Positions 22,965-35,919 of a stretch of 64,000 bases of DNA are shown one piece after another. The notes beneath the pieces are model-generated. The model was not told where the DNA came from. It ran no database searches and was given only the letters and a program-made list of their open reading frames with translations. The stretch is from Cricetomys ansorgei (lineage: Eukaryota > Chordata > Mammalia > Rodentia > Nesomyidae). The first letter of the stretch is position 1. The number at the start of each line of letters is the position of its first letter. The position numbers and the translations under genes are program-made. The DNA is taken from contig JAMJFZ010001264.1 in assembly GCA_026225945.1 (NCBI GenBank), positions 1,454,501-1,518,500 on the forward strand. The letters are read 5' to 3'.

Positions 22965-23261
22965 TTTTGTCTGCTGGTGTGCATGTGTGTGGGGGAGGTG
23001 TGTGTGGAATGAGATGCAAGTCATGTGTGTAGGGATGCCGGAGATTGACCTCATGTGTCTTCTATTATTCTACCTGTTATACTTCGAGAAAGAATGTCTC
23101 AAGGAACCTGGAATTCAGTGATTGGCTAGAGTGGCTGTGACCAACAAGCCTTCAGTATCCTCCTATATCCATATCCCATCTACTCTTTACAGGTAATAGG
23201 GATATGAACTCATGTCCTTGTGAAAGCACTTTGCCCTCTGAGCCATTGCTCAGGGGCTGAA
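22965..23261 (-). mobile_element. tRNA-headed composite SINE (B4/RSINE1 type), divergent
   Basis: TG-rich start, a diverged B1-like middle ('gagaaagaatgtctcaagga'), then the reversed tRNA head 'ttgccctctgagccattgct' and 'caggggctga'. Confidence 0.65.
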
Positions 23262-23924
23262 GCCCGTCTTCTCCTTTTTCTACATTTTCCACATACCCTG
23301 TATCTAGAGTTGGTAGAATATTTATAGTAAGATACTTGCATTTATAATAAATGTAAGTGGAACTGACCTCATTGTGTTGGTGCTATAGAATTTGGTGTTA
23401 CAGATTTTTTTTTTCTCTCTTTTGGTGGCAAATCCTAAAACAGGATGTGGTGAATCAGATTAGGGCAATGGGAACAGAAGTTTGGCATTCTGTGGATTTT
23501 TCAAAATATATAAATGATTTGATTAAAATACTCTTCAAACTAGAAAACATGGGTCTGGATTATCTCCACAATGTTCAGGATGGCTGGCACTTCTGAGTTG
23601 GATTCCTTTAAAAGTGTCAAGTGTGACCTTTACTAGGTTTAATTCAATTCAATTTAATTCTGCAAAATTCATTGAAGCCGACTTTTGCTAGGCTACTGCA
23701 CTAAAAGACTTTAAAGAACATATCGTTTAGCGTTAAGATCAGTTTTGAACATTAAGAAAAAAAATTCCACAGTCAGAAACCCATTATTCTCAGGGCAGCT
23801 TTCTCATATACAGTTTCTACATCTGACCTTTGTAAGCATCAAAAATGACAGTAAGTCAGAGCCAGAGAGAGGGACAAAAGGAGACAGGCAAAATAAGAAC
23901 TAATGGGAAAAGAGAACCAACTGT
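23262..23924. other. Unique sequence, nothing recognised
   Basis: No repeat or gene is recognised. The 79-codon frame at 23357-23596 has no domain signature. Confidence 0.4.
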
Positions 23925-24312
23925 TCTAGTTCCTTTGCTGTGTCTACAATAAGAAATGGGTTTATTTGGCTTACAATTTCAAGTTGCAGTCTATCTTTTC
24001 AGGGAAGTTAAGGCAAGGACTCATCAGCTGGTCACATCATTGTCAAAAGTAAACAGTCAAAATCAAAGAGAAAAGAAAATCATTGTAGCTTGCTCGCTTG
24101 CTCGCTTGCTCTTAGCTAGCTTTTAAAATTTTGGACAACCTTCCTAAGGAAGGATGTTATCCACAGTGGGCTGGGTCCTCCTACATCAATTAGCAATCAA
24201 GACAATCCCCTACAGACATGCCCAAGGCCAAGAAGACCTAGATAATTCCCAATTAGCATTCTTTCCAAGTTGTGTCAAGTTCACAATTAAAAAATTAATC
24301 AGCCAAACAAAC
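23925..24312 (-). mobile_element. Rodent LTR (MaLR/ERVL-type) with CTTG/CTCG stutter
   Basis: Reverse complement of the same family as 19256: 'ctagttcctttgctgtgtct', 'aaatgggtttatttggctta', 'cccacagtgggctgggtcctc' region, 'caagttgtgtcaagttcac'. A local (GCTTGCTC)n stutter lies at about 24089-24111. Confidence 0.82.
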
Positions 24313-24797
24313 AATTCAGACAAGAGAGCAAGACACATGATATTCACAAGTTAGTTCATGAGCCACACTGGTGAACACTGTGAGTGGCATCTTTCATCTT
24401 TGAAACTGATGTCAGGACACCAGGTACTCCATGTCTCTAAACTTTTATTGTTCTAAGAGTCAAGTTAAGGAGAACTTTATGGAAAATCTTCACAACACTA
24501 AGATATTAAGCACTGATTGACTATAGAAAAGATTCTGGGGTGAGTTTGTCTCATTGGCAACATGTTGATGTCTTCCCATCTTTAACAAGGTTCCTTTCAC
24601 CCAGCTGCCACGGTGTGCCTAAGTGGTAAATGATAAGAGAAGTCATTAGATCCCATTGAATGCCACCTTCTAGTAACTCATCCTGAGAAATGACAAAAGC
24701 TTTCAAGCTCTCTTGCACTGGAGCCTCACTATGTTATGTGCAACCGTAGGTGAGACCTTCATCCCTTCCCACACTCAATGTCTTCATACACCTGCAG
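24313..24797. other. Unique sequence, nothing recognised
   Basis: No repeat or gene is recognised. Confidence 0.4.
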
Positions 24798-24897
24798 AAA
24801 GTAACAGAAAGTATGACATCACGTCCTTGTGTGGATTCAATGAACGTGTAGTGTTCATGCAGTATTCCCTCAATAAATGTCAGTGATTATTATGTTT
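24798..24897 (+). mobile_element. MIR 3' end fragment
   Basis: 'tgtggattcaatgaacgtgt', 'agtgttcatgcagtattccc' and 'tcaataaatgtcagtgatta' follow the MIR 3' region ('...cagtgcctggcacatagt...caataaatgttagct'). Confidence 0.65.
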
Positions 24898-27599
24898 TTC
24901 ATGTCAAAAACAGGACACTAAATAATCTCTCTTAGGGCATCATGGGAACATCTAAATAACTAAGCATTTGGGGTTTTTATTTTAGTTTGTTTTTCTTATA
25001 TCTGTCACAAATTCTCAATGCATGACTACTGAATGAATAGGTTTTTGTGAAAGCAGTGTTTTGAACTCTACTCAATACTGATTCTTCATCTTTTTTCTCC
25101 TCCAGGTTCTTTTCAGCATTTAAAAATCTATCTTCTCTGCTTATGGAAAGACTCTTATTTTCTAGTGTGACTGTCTTTGTAATTATTTCCATTCCTTAAC
25201 TTCACAAAACATCTTTAGCTATTTTTGTCAATAGAGTTCTTTTCTGACTCCACATAGACTTCCCCTTTCTCCATTCTCCTAAGGCATGGCATTCTCGGTG
25301 GCTGTGGCTTTCTCTGTGGGCCCTGGGAACTGCATTTTCTGAAAAGATTTAGTCAGATTTCTTTATTTAGTAGAGTGAGATGGTGCTAAGACAGACTTGG
25401 TAGCTACAATAGAAATCAGGTTGCTCCAAGATTTTGAACCATCTTGCTCTTTAATTAGGTGAGCCATTTCTATACCCAGAAAATCAGGTCAGGAATTATT
25501 TCAAACAATCAATTCCACAAAAAAAGTATTAGTTAATGATGAAAAGTAACATGCTGCGTGCAGACATTTAGGGTGTCTGAATATTCTCACTATTGGTTTG
25601 TGAAATACTCTTGATTCACTGATTTGTGGACCTACAAGGGCGACATCTTAAATTGAAATAATTTTTTTAAGTGTGTGAAGAGTGGCATGACAGCTACCTC
25701 AAGCTTCTGTGTCCACACACTCTCTGAAGCCCAGCCTACTAGCCTTTTTAGGCTGTGTCTCAAGTCACTAGCTAAACACTTTATGGATTCCTAGGAGGCT
25801 CTGCATCCTGTGTTTTGTTAAGAGACGCAGTTGAGATTTGACTTAATCATTTGCTCCACTAATCTGATTCCTTCTTGCCTAACAGCTGAACATATAGATT
25901 GCTGTGGAAAAATGCCACTGGGACATTCAAACACACAAAAAATAGAATTTCTAGGCCAATTGTTCAATAACTAAAACTTCCCACATCACAATGAGATAGG
26001 AGGACAGGTGAGGTACAGAATCGTACTGAAATGTGCAGGAAGTAAAAAGGCATGCTTGATTACTAACTGCAGTTGAAAAGGTGAAATTCTAATGTTAGGT
26101 ATTGGAGGTCAAATGAAAATTTTTTAGATGGGAAAGTACTCAACCTAGTTCTCACCTACTGACATGTACAAAACACAAAAGAAAGGGGCATAGTATTTCT
26201 CGCTATTTCTCTCAGTAACCAGCTAAGCTTTCACTCTGGGAATTTATTAGCTGGCCCAGTAAGTACTGGCTTTAAGATTTGTCTGACTGGAAGTACTAAG
26301 AACATTTTTATAGCATTCTATGTAAGACTGAGGTCACATCATTATTTAACACTCAAGAAATAAAAAATAAAAAGGAGGAGTGGTGTTGAGGAAGATTGTA
26401 AGGAGTTAACAGCCCTCCTGGAGGAGTTTCCTCCAGATGCCACCTCTGAGCCATTGAGTCTCTATGCCCCTCTACTGTGAAGACAAGCAAAGACTATTCT
26501 ACCAGGCAGTAGTCTAGAACTTACATTATACAGGAAAACACTATATTTGTTATCCTTACAATATACTTAGTCCATGTGAATTACATTTATTTCAACTGCG
26601 TGTATCATCTATCAAAAATGTGGTCAATTAGGTGTTAGTCAAAATTAAAAGTCAAAGACAATATAAGTGGAAAAATGAAAAGATGCTATGAATACCTTGT
26701 GGTGTGAATACACCATTTTCCCTAATACATAAACATACTCTACAACAGCTAGTAATCATTCATTTCCAGTTACAAATATTTCAAATATGGAAAACTTATT
26801 TCTTAATTTTTCTTTCATATTGATGAAACCAAATACAAGTGAGTTCTCACGACATCCCTGACGTTTTTCCTTTCTTGTGCCATTTGTTGTTTGTAACTAT
26901 TAGTTCTCAGGTCCCTTATTTGCACTGTAAACTGAGGGTTGTAACTAGTCATCATGAATATCAAGGGTTATGTAGCGTTATATGTATCTATGTTTTTGTT
27001 GCTGTAACTGGTAAAACACAAGAACAAAATGAAGTTCTCTGACACTTGGTGATACCTAACTATTTATTCTTGATGTAAAATAAAATCAGATGAGGACTCC
27101 CTAGATTTTACTTATATAAAATGTAATGAATGTTAATACCAAGAAAAGTCAAAAATCTATAGAAATCATATTTTCTTCTCTGATAGCACAAGCCAAGCTA
27201 TTCAGAAGTTGGTGGACACTGAAGGTAACCACACTAACAACCAAACACAACCTAGACCAACCTGGTCACAACTCAAATCTTACCCATTAAATATCTACTT
27301 GAAGATTTCTTTCCAGAAATAAATATAGTTTAACTCAGTCTCTAATAACACTAGAAGTTTGACATAATACAGAAAATTCATGAGCAAGAAATATAAGCAA
27401 GGCAGAAAAATTACATTACTAAAACAACAGCCATCAACAGAACAATATATAGTTATGAACAAGATAGTCAATGTCTCAAATGAGTTATATAGAGTAACTA
27501 TGAAGAGTATATCAAAGATGTTAGTAGAAAGGTTGACAGCATACATAAACAGATGAGCAGTTCCTATATAAAAAGATACTATGAGAAAAATTCAAATGT
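24898..27599. other. Long AT-rich unique or very old sequence
   Basis: About 2.7 kb with no exon-like open frame. The final 400 bp (about 27200-27600) may be eroded L1M sequence continuing into the next entry. Nothing else is identified. Confidence 0.4.
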
Positions 27600-28440
27600 C
27601 AACACAGCATGTTTTAAAGCATGATAACGTATTTAAGTAACGACTTCAACGGGATAATTGACTCTTTCAATTTTAATAGTTTCAAAAAAACATAAAGTCA
27701 TACAAACATGATATCAAAAGATGAAATACTAAAATAAATAGTCAGAAAAAGAGGTAAGATTATCTCTGAAAGAGCATTAATGTGATATGTGTGTGATAAT
27801 GAGGCCTGGAAGAACAACAACAACAGAAGAATGAGGCAAAAGATATCTTTGAAATGATAAAGTTCACACATTTTCCTAAATTAGCGAAAGACATTCAAGT
27901 GTAGACCAAAAACCTCAGAGACAAAATAAACAGGGGAGGGAAGGGGTGGGAGCTATAGACACATTCCACTCACAACGTAAAACTCTGAAAGTCAAATACC
28001 TTGAAGGTAGGAACATTTATACAATGTTTAGAATTATGTATTAGTTATATATTAATACTAAATAGTGTTCACCATTACATGTGCATACGTATTCATATAT
28101 ACATAAACATATATAATGAATAGCATCTGTCCATTTCGTTTATATGTGCATCCATGAGGCAGAAGGATACTCAATAATAAAGTGGAATAAGAATTTTCAC
28201 ATATAACAGAATGACTGATAAGAACTCTAAGAAAAAGATAGATTTCAAGGTGATACTATGTACTTCTGTTTATATAACACTTTTGAAAAAGTAGTGCAAA
28301 AATATGAGGGATAAACAAATAAACAGCTTATCAGTGATTCCCAGGAGTTAGGAGAGGGAGAAGGTGGGAAGGTGGACATCATGAAGAAGCATAAGAGAAT
28401 TCGGGAGTACGTGAAACTATTTGTATATGGATTTAGGACT
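27600..28440 (+). mobile_element. Ancient L1M-type LINE-1 remnant
   Basis: 'cctaaattagcgaaagacat' near 27878, 'gtaaaactctgaaagtcaaa' near 27979, and the 3' block 'agtgattcccaggagttagg' near 28334 with 'atataacacttttgaaaaag' near 28274 match L1ME/L1MC-type consensus in order. It is very eroded, with no coding capacity. Confidence 0.5.
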
Positions 28441-28475
28441 TTCACATGAAAGAGTTTGATTTTACACGCATTATA

Positions 28476-28478
<3 letters not shown>

Positions 28479-28520
<42 letters not shown>
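28479..28520. repeat. (AT)n microsatellite
   Basis: A pure alternating AT run of 42 bp directly after the L1M remnant. Confidence 0.97.
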
Positions 28521-28523
<3 letters not shown>

Positions 28524-29649
28524 TACATATGTTTTTTCTTTCTATTTGAATAGGTGAATATTGTTTTCTGGGTCATGTTTCCTAAATGGGTTTTCAGGAA
28601 AGTTGTAGGTTCAGGCTTTCTTCTCAATTCTGTTCTAACTCTTCCCAAGTGGCAAAGAACTTCTTTTCTGATCGGGGTGGGTGAGTCTGATTCCTTTCTT
28701 TCCTTCTTGACCATCGTGTCCTCTTTCTTTCTCTGGACTTTGCTGTCTTGCCTGAAAGTTCTGTCACACTAAGATTAGCTCCAAATACCGTAAAGGGAAT
28801 AGTAAATAAGGAAGTGGTTGCCATGCCCCGTTCTCCCATAATAATAAAGCTATTACTTATATCTCTGCTGATATTTGCTTCCTTGTTCTGTTATTTGAAA
28901 CACAACAGAAGGAAATGCCATTTTAGAAAGGAAAAAAAACAAAAAACAAAAAACCTTGACGCAAATAAGACACAAATATTGTGATTCTGTTAATAAGATG
29001 AAAATCAGATAATAATATATATATTATTATGTATACATTTCCTTAACTAACATAGAATAAAACTTTTCAAAGTATCTCTACTTCTTATTTACTTACACGT
29101 GTAAAGCAAACTCTCTTCAACTCTCCAAAGTAGGGCATCTGGAGAGATAGTCCAAGTTTATGTAATTTCAAGAAACTCTGCCACGGGGTCTGATCCACAC
29201 CAAAGTTAGCAACTACTTTCATCATACACATGAGAAAGTGGAAGAAGGCAAAGATGAGGAAATGCTTTCCAGGGGCCACCCAGTAGTTAAGAGCACCACA
29301 GCAGCACGACTCTGGAATCTGTTTCTCTGTGTTTGCACACTAATTCCCGCATTTCTCTTTAGAAACAAAACAGGTTTGTTAGCCTTCTAGATGCTATATC
29401 TGAAGGTTGCTCTTTTGAGTAAGAAACAATTGAATAGTGAAATATAAGGTCCATATAATGCCAAGTGATTTAAATTAGATTCAGTTTGAAGATTTATTGA
29501 GTATCTGCTAATCATACATGTCAACATGGACTCCCGGATGAAGAATACAGACGTGCTATGCAATGACTTCTCAGCTAGGGATATCTTTTAACTTGTGAAT
29601 ACACATAAGATTTAGTTTCTCTCTTATTATTTATTCTTTTATTAATAAT
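28521..29649. other. Unique sequence, nothing recognised
   Basis: Several overlapping short frames lie at 28554-28984 on both strands, without domain signatures. No repeat is identified. Confidence 0.4.
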
Positions 29650-29915
29650 AATAGCTAAGAAGTTATGATGTCTTATTAAGTGTAAATCTCTACTATGTAA
29701 TTAGGGTATGCAAGCTATTTCCTATGAATTACTTTGCCTAATCCCCACAACAACCTTAGGAGGCACTATTATCATTGTTCTCATTTTGTAAATGAGGAAA
29801 GCGATTTCAAAAGATTAAGCAAATTGCTTAAGATCAGAGAGCTATTAAATACTAAACTAGAACAAAGGTATAAACCACAATCAATCTGATTCCAGGGACA
29901 CTCAGCCCTAATAAC
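29650..29915 (-). mobile_element. MIR SINE, near full length
   Basis: The reverse complement has the MIR order: 'cctaatccccacaacaacct', 'aggaggcactattatcattg', 'tctcattttgtaaatgagga', and 'gattaagcaaattgcttaag'. This is one of the clearest MIRs in the window. Confidence 0.88.
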
Positions 29916-30008
29916 TATGCTACGTATTTGAAAATGATATATGATTATATAATGTTGTCTTTAGCATACAGAGCTCTATTGTCAATGGTTAAACATTCAA
30001 CGCATATT

Positions 30009-30124
30009 AAATAGATTAGTTAGATAGATAATAGATAGGTAGATAATAAATGAATAGATATAGAATAGATGATAGATTAGATAGGTAGATAGATGATAGA
30101 TAGATAGATACATGATAGATAAAT
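30009..30124. repeat. Imperfect (GATA)n tetranucleotide array
   Basis: GATA/TAGA units with interruptions over about 115 bp. The minus-strand frame starting at 30243 reads through it as a Tyr/Leu/Ile/Ser-rich artefact. Confidence 0.95.
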
Positions 30125-30369
30125 AACAAGTAATGTAATTGTATCCCAGCCTCGCCCTCCACATCTGTGCTCTGTATTGGAACCACCAAGATGACCTGTA
30201 GCTGAGGGGCTATAACCAGCTTTTCCAATTTCCAAGGTTTCAAAGTTACAAGGAACGGTTTGTCGTATTGTTTTCAAGTGATGCAGAGAGTCCCTCTTTG
30301 TCTTCTTTCCTTATGGACCCACTGGCCATAAGAAATGCAAGCCATTGTCTTCATCTCCTCCTCCATCTT
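30125..30369. other. Unique sequence, nothing recognised
   Basis: No repeat or gene is recognised. Confidence 0.4.
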
Positions 30370-31070
30370 ATTAACATTCCTGGCTGAATCAGAGGCAAAT
30401 GTGAAAGATGCCCACCATGTGTCTATTTCCCAGTGAAATACCTTCTTTATTCACTCTGGCATGTTGTCTCTGGACAGATAGCTCAGCTTTAGACACATGT
30501 CTTATCTATTTCAGGGGTCAATTTCCATGTAGTAAAAAGGCCATTCAGTGTCATATGGTCAAGAATGGCCATACTGCAATTTCCCTTGTTAAAAATCCAC
30601 CCACCAATGGCTCAGCCTCAGTTGCATATCTGATCACCCATATCAGGGTCCATGATGCTGCTCCACCCAAATTCACAGTTGTGCCTCTACATAGATGCAA
30701 GATCATTGCATGATGTCTCTGCAGGAGATGTACACTAAAAAGTCCATTCATTCTACAGAGAATGCAACCAAACAAAGGAGCCATGTCATGCAAATGAACT
30801 TGGTGAAACAATGAATTCATGAGAGTCACTTACAAGATCAAGAATAAAAAGTTACTGACTGGGTAACTTTTAAACATCCACATCAACTGAAAAGCCCCGC
30901 CCCAGAATGGATGATAAGTCGTGAATGCTCTAAAATGGAATCCCATCTAAGTCAACCACCCCAAGCCTGATTCTCCAACACCTCCACCAGATCACATGCA
31001 GCAGATAGGATCACGTGTAGATGAGGGCATGGAGCAGGCAAGAGGGACTGAGTGGCTAAACCATCAGTCC
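30370..31070. other. Unassigned block, possibly a rodent interspersed repeat
   Basis: The stretch around 30820-31030 ('gaattcatgagagtcactta', 'gccccgccccagaatggatg', 'ccagatcacatgcagcagat') gives the impression of a rodent dispersed repeat, but I cannot name the family. Open frames of 101 codons (plus, 30408-30713) and 92 codons (minus, 30551-30829) overlap antisense and have no domains. Confidence 0.3.
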
Positions 31071-31869
31071 TTTTTTCTGTGAGGGAATGTTAGTGGGTCT
31101 GATGCTGTGAGGTTCTTACATAAGCAATTACAGTTGCTCTGATTTCATGATAGCAATAGCTATGTCATCCTTGGAGAACAATGGTCCATTATGCTTGGCA
31201 ACACTACAAACCAACCAAACCCTTTGAAATCTATAGAACATCCTAACCACTGGTAGTAAAGTATAGATGGTTCTGCTACACACCTTGCAACTTCCTCAGA
31301 CTCTGTTGGAACAATAGATGAAACTCAAGAAATTTTAAAATATTAAAAGTATATGAAGTATATGAAAATCATATGAGGTTGAATCTCTTACTGCAGAAGA
31401 GAATTATTAGAAAAATAGTGAAAAACAGACATTCAGGAAATTCACAATATGAAAAATTAAGCAGTATAATCCTGCTACCAAGACAAAGATTTCCCTTTGC
31501 TTCTGATTTGCCAGAGGAAAGAATTCAGCAGGACACAAACAGTTTGAGCAAAATTTTATTTAACAAGGTGAAGTCTATACTCTAAAGTGAGGTTGGGGCA
31601 GGCTGCCCAAAATGGGGGCTGGGTGTATAGCCTACTTGTTTCTGCACTGGGGATTTTTAAAGATGATTTGAAGTGAGTGGCATATCCGTGACATGAGATG
31701 ATCCTCTTTCTCTCCCATACCATTGTGGACTAGATCTACATTTTATGATAAAGTATTCAAAATAAAGGGGTTTTAAAAAATATTCTGAGAGTATTTTCAA
31801 CATCTTCATCTACCTGATATAAAGAGAAGATATCTAGTGGTGTTTCGTTATTAATTCCTGTACCTGTGC
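31071..31869. other. Unique sequence, nothing recognised
   Basis: No repeat or gene is confidently recognised. A 70-codon frame at 31373-31585 has no domains. Confidence 0.4.
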
Positions 31870-32215
31870 TGTCTTACCACGTGTGTGTGATGATCAGCAC
31901 AGTGCTTAGATGACTACCATTGACTTCATCAGGCTGAGAGGATTCAGGTGTTGCTTTCTTGGGGTTTTCCTTTGTAAGATAATGAAATACACCCAGCAGA
32001 GTAGCAAGCAGAGAACAGTTATTCACTTAGTTGTTACTGTGTGTAAGCTATGCCACATGCCTCTTTTCTGATCCTGGTTCAGACTTCAGGATCATCCCTA
32101 GGGCTTCTGAGCACTTTGGTGTAACTGTGTATCACTTTGTTATTCTGACTGACCTATTCCACTAGATCCAGTCTGGATCACTATTGCTTGTCCCTGAACC
32201 AAGTGTGGATGGCTG
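31870..32215 (+). mobile_element. Possible L2-type LINE remnant
   Basis: 'gtgtatcactttgttattct' and 'ctattccactagatccagtc' loosely follow the L2 3' region around its 'cccactagactgtgagctcc' block. The assignment is weak. Confidence 0.35.
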
Positions 32216-32559
32216 AGTGACACCTCCTTGAGTAAAAAGTGCATATAATCCTTTAAACTTTGGCTGTTCAGCATTAGCCAATGACTTCACAATTTTCCTT
32301 ATTACTGGTTGAAGGAAAACTTTAATTGCCTTTCAAATCTGTTCTTCTAATATGAATTCCCATATTTTATTATCCAATACTTCAGAAAATGAGAAGCCTT
32401 ATAGCGCTTATTTCTTTCTTTTTAGGCCATGTCATTTAGCACCTAAATTTAGCAGTCCACAGAAGATGGAAATGGTGGATTAAGAGCTGAAGAAAACGAA
32501 GGAGCTGGGTGCTTACAGATAGTACTTCTCAGATGTTTGGTGGAACTAAACAGATGTAG
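32216..32559. other. Unique sequence, nothing recognised
   Basis: No repeat or gene is recognised. Confidence 0.4.
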
Positions 32560-32700
32560 AAGCTGACATGCACTCCAGGGCATGTCATGTTCCTCAAACA
32601 GGAACTGAGGATGAACAGACTCTCTTCATCTGTGAAATGGGATTAATTGTATTTGCCACCTGTCATTGCCCAAGGTGTTGAGAAGGGAGAGACATTCACT
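32560..32700 (+). mobile_element. MIR fragment
   Basis: 'ctcttcatctgtgaaatggg' followed by 'attaattgtatttgccacct' matches the MIR block 'cctcatctgtaaaatgggga' and its downstream sequence. Confidence 0.6.
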
Positions 32701-33124
32701 CAAGGAAACTTCTCAATGCTGTTTAGAAGACAGACAGCTCATTAATGCCGACACCACTTTGTTTTGTGGCAAAACACTGAGATCCCGACTTCCCTGAAGG
32801 AGTGAGATCTTATTTCTAAAATGCATGCCTTTGAGATTTAAAGAATTAGGAAATAACATTCTCTGAGTAATAATGTCGTGTTTGCCTAAGTCGAAGAAGG
32901 ACCAAGAATGAGAATGCAACCAGTAAGAAATCATGACTGGGGAAGAACTGGAAGATACCTGGGCGCATGCATTCTGGAACCTTCTATCATTTTCTAATCT
33001 CACTATAAGGAGATAAAACTGAGTGTTTCCTATCACAGCTTTAATCCTCAGAGAGGTATATGCTTAGGGCTTAGTAAGAAAGTAACACCGCCCAGACATC
33101 ACCGAGTCAAAAGCCTGCTATGCA
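32701..33124. other. Unique sequence, nothing recognised
   Basis: The 107-codon minus-strand frame at 32713-33036 has no recognisable domain or conserved motif. Confidence 0.4.
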
Positions 33125-33290
33125 TTAGGAAGCAGGTCCACGTTCTCAATTCGAAGGGTCGGAGTTCAAGTGCTGACGTCTAGTCACAATTATCTCACCT
33201 TATGATTTGTTAACCTCTTGCCTGTAAAGCTCTTATGGTGTCTAACCCATATGACGATCACCTGACAGGTGTCTGGCATTGCCTCAGCAG
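33125..33290 (+). mobile_element. Decayed MIR
   Basis: 'cggagttcaagtgctgacgt', 'ttgttaacctcttgcctgta' and 'gacaggtgtctggcat' follow the order of the MIR core and 3' region with heavy decay. Confidence 0.45.
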
Positions 33291-35119
33291 TCTTCGGCAA
33301 AGGACCCAGAGGGAGGATTGCCCCAAGGGGAAGTTTACTTTCTTACTATTGAGTTAGAATACTTCTACATAAAGGATAAATGAAAGTTTACTTAATTTTT
33401 CTATCCCAATGATTAATAATTGTGAATGAAGAGACTAAGAAACTGGAAGCTTGATTTTCTAGGCTCTTTTTCATCAAGTAAAGAACAGAGATCAGATTAC
33501 CTCATTATCCTGTGTCTCCTTTTAAGAAAACAAAACAAAAAACAGTCTAACTCTACATTTCCCCATCAGCTATGTAACATACATGAAAGAGGAGAATGTC
33601 AAAGAGAGCATGTGGTCGACATGTGACCCCTCACATAGACATCAGACAGTTCCCTTTTTTCCAAAGATAATTAGTTATTCACAAGTGTGGCAGTTTTTAA
33701 TAAAAGTAGGAAAAGTAAGAAAATAGCCATTTGATAACTGCATGAGGCTTCTAGGCAATGTTAGCATGAAATGATTTCTCCCCTGAATCTGAGGGGTTCC
33801 ATAAAACTCCCCTTGTGACAGTAGCATTTCTCAGAGCTGTGCCACAGCAGTGCCAAATGGAAATGCAGACTGCTTCATCCAAAGAGATGCTGCTGCTGTG
33901 TTCCACAAAGCTGGGGCGAAGAGGGGAAAAAACACAGGGGGATTGCGAAGAAACTACTTGTCATTCCTAACATCTCTCCGATAGAAAGTAGGAAGTCCGA
34001 TATTGGTCAGCAGTGAAAGTAACAACCAAGAAAAACTGAGACACAACACCAAATACCTTTGACTAAGTACTCAACCAAAACCTGTAGGAATTTGAGATAT
34101 CTGACCTGAGAGTGTAATGCCAACTTTATCTGTAGAATATCACGGAGAAGTTGTGTATTTGATTCCATAAGAATGTTTCCATTCTATGTAGCACATACAC
34201 ATGTGTGTTGATTTAGACATTGTATGTGAAGTTGGTCGGAGCTATCTTTGTCAGCGTCTCAGGGCAAATCAGCAAGGTCAGATAGGACGTTCTTAAAACA
34301 TCAGAAGCATTAACCCATGCTTTTGAAGTGTTTTTAGTATTGGTAAAGCCGGAATCATCAATTAACAAAGGCAAGATTTTGCTAAATGTAAAGACTTTTC
34401 CAGTTAATTTATAACACGGTGGGAGAACATGTCTTATGAAATGATGCATTCTTAGGGATACGGAGGTGTTTAAACAGCCCTAGAATAGCTATTTGTCAGA
34501 GCTGGTCCCAAGGGGGGGCAAGCATAGGGAAGAATATTCTAATAATTAAGAAATATTTATTGAGTTCTAACTAAGAGAATGATAAATATGCTTCTTGTTT
34601 CCAGCTCCAATCAATGTGCAGAAGTTTCCCGGGGCACCGTGAAAGGGCAACTATTACATAAAGACGAAGTGGGTTAGGTGTGTCTGTCACACAAGCTGAA
34701 ACAAAAGGACCGAATGTACTGGTTTCCAGGAAGCTGGGCACTGAGGATATGGAAGCAAACACAAAAGGGATGGTCCCTGCTTTTATTAAACACAGGAAAA
34801 GCAACATCTTTTGTGAATTTCTACTAACCTGACTTCTCTAGACTTACGTGTGAATATTTTTTTTTATCCTAATGTCACCAACTAAGCTGGTACTATGAGA
34901 AATTTTGAAATGAATTTTCCAGTGTGAAATAAATAAACAAGAATATTTGCTATAATCTTATAAAAATCTAGTGGAATGACCAGGATCTTAATGATACCAC
35001 TTACTTTCTGAATATGTCAATGAAGACCCTGTTGCATAAGGCCCAACAGAAAGGAAGGAGTCTACAGGGAAGCCCCCAGATCCTGGAATCTTTTTCATTA
35101 TCAGCAGGTTAATAGCAGG
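33291..35119. other. Unique sequence; possible old repeat at 34480-34800
   Basis: A 'gaaatatttattgagttcta' block near 34549 recalls an L2/MIR-type end, but the remainder cannot be assigned. Minus-strand frames at 34213-34449 and 34571-34807 have no domain signature. Confidence 0.35.
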
Positions 35120-35375
35120 CATCTCAGAGAAGTTTGTTTAAAAAAAATAATCATGGGTTGAGAAACAACGATATCCAGTCTTAGCGAGCAATGGCTCCAC
35201 ATTAAATGCAGGCTGATAAGTAAATCCCAGCTGAATAAGAAGCCTCACAGCAAAATTACAAAGGCAACAAATATCAAAGAAATAGCAGTTCAAGGAGGGC
35301 CCTGAACAAGTCAGGGAAGAAGAAGCCTCGTCTGAAGCACTGACAGGTGTCCAAGACTCCCTCTTTACATGGCTT
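35120..35375. promoter_or_regulatory. Possible conserved noncoding block
   Basis: A repeat-free stretch with intact-looking complexity ('aacaacgatatccagtctta', 'tcttagcgagcaatggctcc') between decayed repeats. Function is inference only. Confidence 0.2.
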
Positions 35376-35402
35376 CTAAGGAAAATATTACAGATAAGTA
35401 AT

Positions 35403-35597
35403 TTTATATATAGATATTTTATTATATGTGTGTGTGCATGTGAGTTCAGGTGCCAGTAGAGGCCAGGAGAAGATGTAAGATCCCCTAGACCTAGTTATAG
35501 GCTATTGTGAGCCTTCTGGTATGGTTCTGGGAACTGAACTCAGGTCCTTTGTCAGAGTAGTACATTCATTTAACCACTGAGCCATCTCCCAGCTCCG
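35403..35597 (-). mobile_element. B2/B3-type SINE
   Basis: On the plus strand: 'atatgtgtgtgtgcatgtga', 'gtagaggccaggagaagatg', 'ctgggaactgaactcaggtc' and 'taaccactgagccatctccc'. These are the reverse complement of a B3-type SINE ending in its tRNA head. Confidence 0.9.
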
Positions 35598-35919
35598 CAT
35601 CCACAGACACCAACTGGACACAATAGAAGCACAACCATGTACTTTATTTCATGCCATTACAAAAATATTTGCAATATAATTTTTGTTCACTGTGAAGGCT
35701 TAATCTAATTGAAAAGAAGAGGCAGTCTTTCATCAACACCATCATAATAATAATATATAATACACAGACCAAAAAGTCAGAGTGAAAGATGAAAATGGGC
35801 CCTAGATTTGGGGAATGAATTATTTAATTATTATTATGTGGGAAAATAGCATCCTTCCTTGAATATTATTAAACCACAGAAAATGAAAGTCAAAATAAAT
35901 CATCCATCAATTTTATAAC
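35598..35919. other. Unique AT-rich sequence, nothing recognised
   Basis: No repeat or gene is recognised. Confidence 0.4.

Noticed and set aside
24089..24111. CRISPR-like short direct repeats (GCTTGCTC units)
   Set aside because: A simple stutter inside an LTR with no spacers, in a mammalian genome.
34213..34449. 78-codon minus-strand frame as a processed pseudogene
   Set aside because: I could not match it to any protein family, and no poly(A) tail or flanking duplication is visible.
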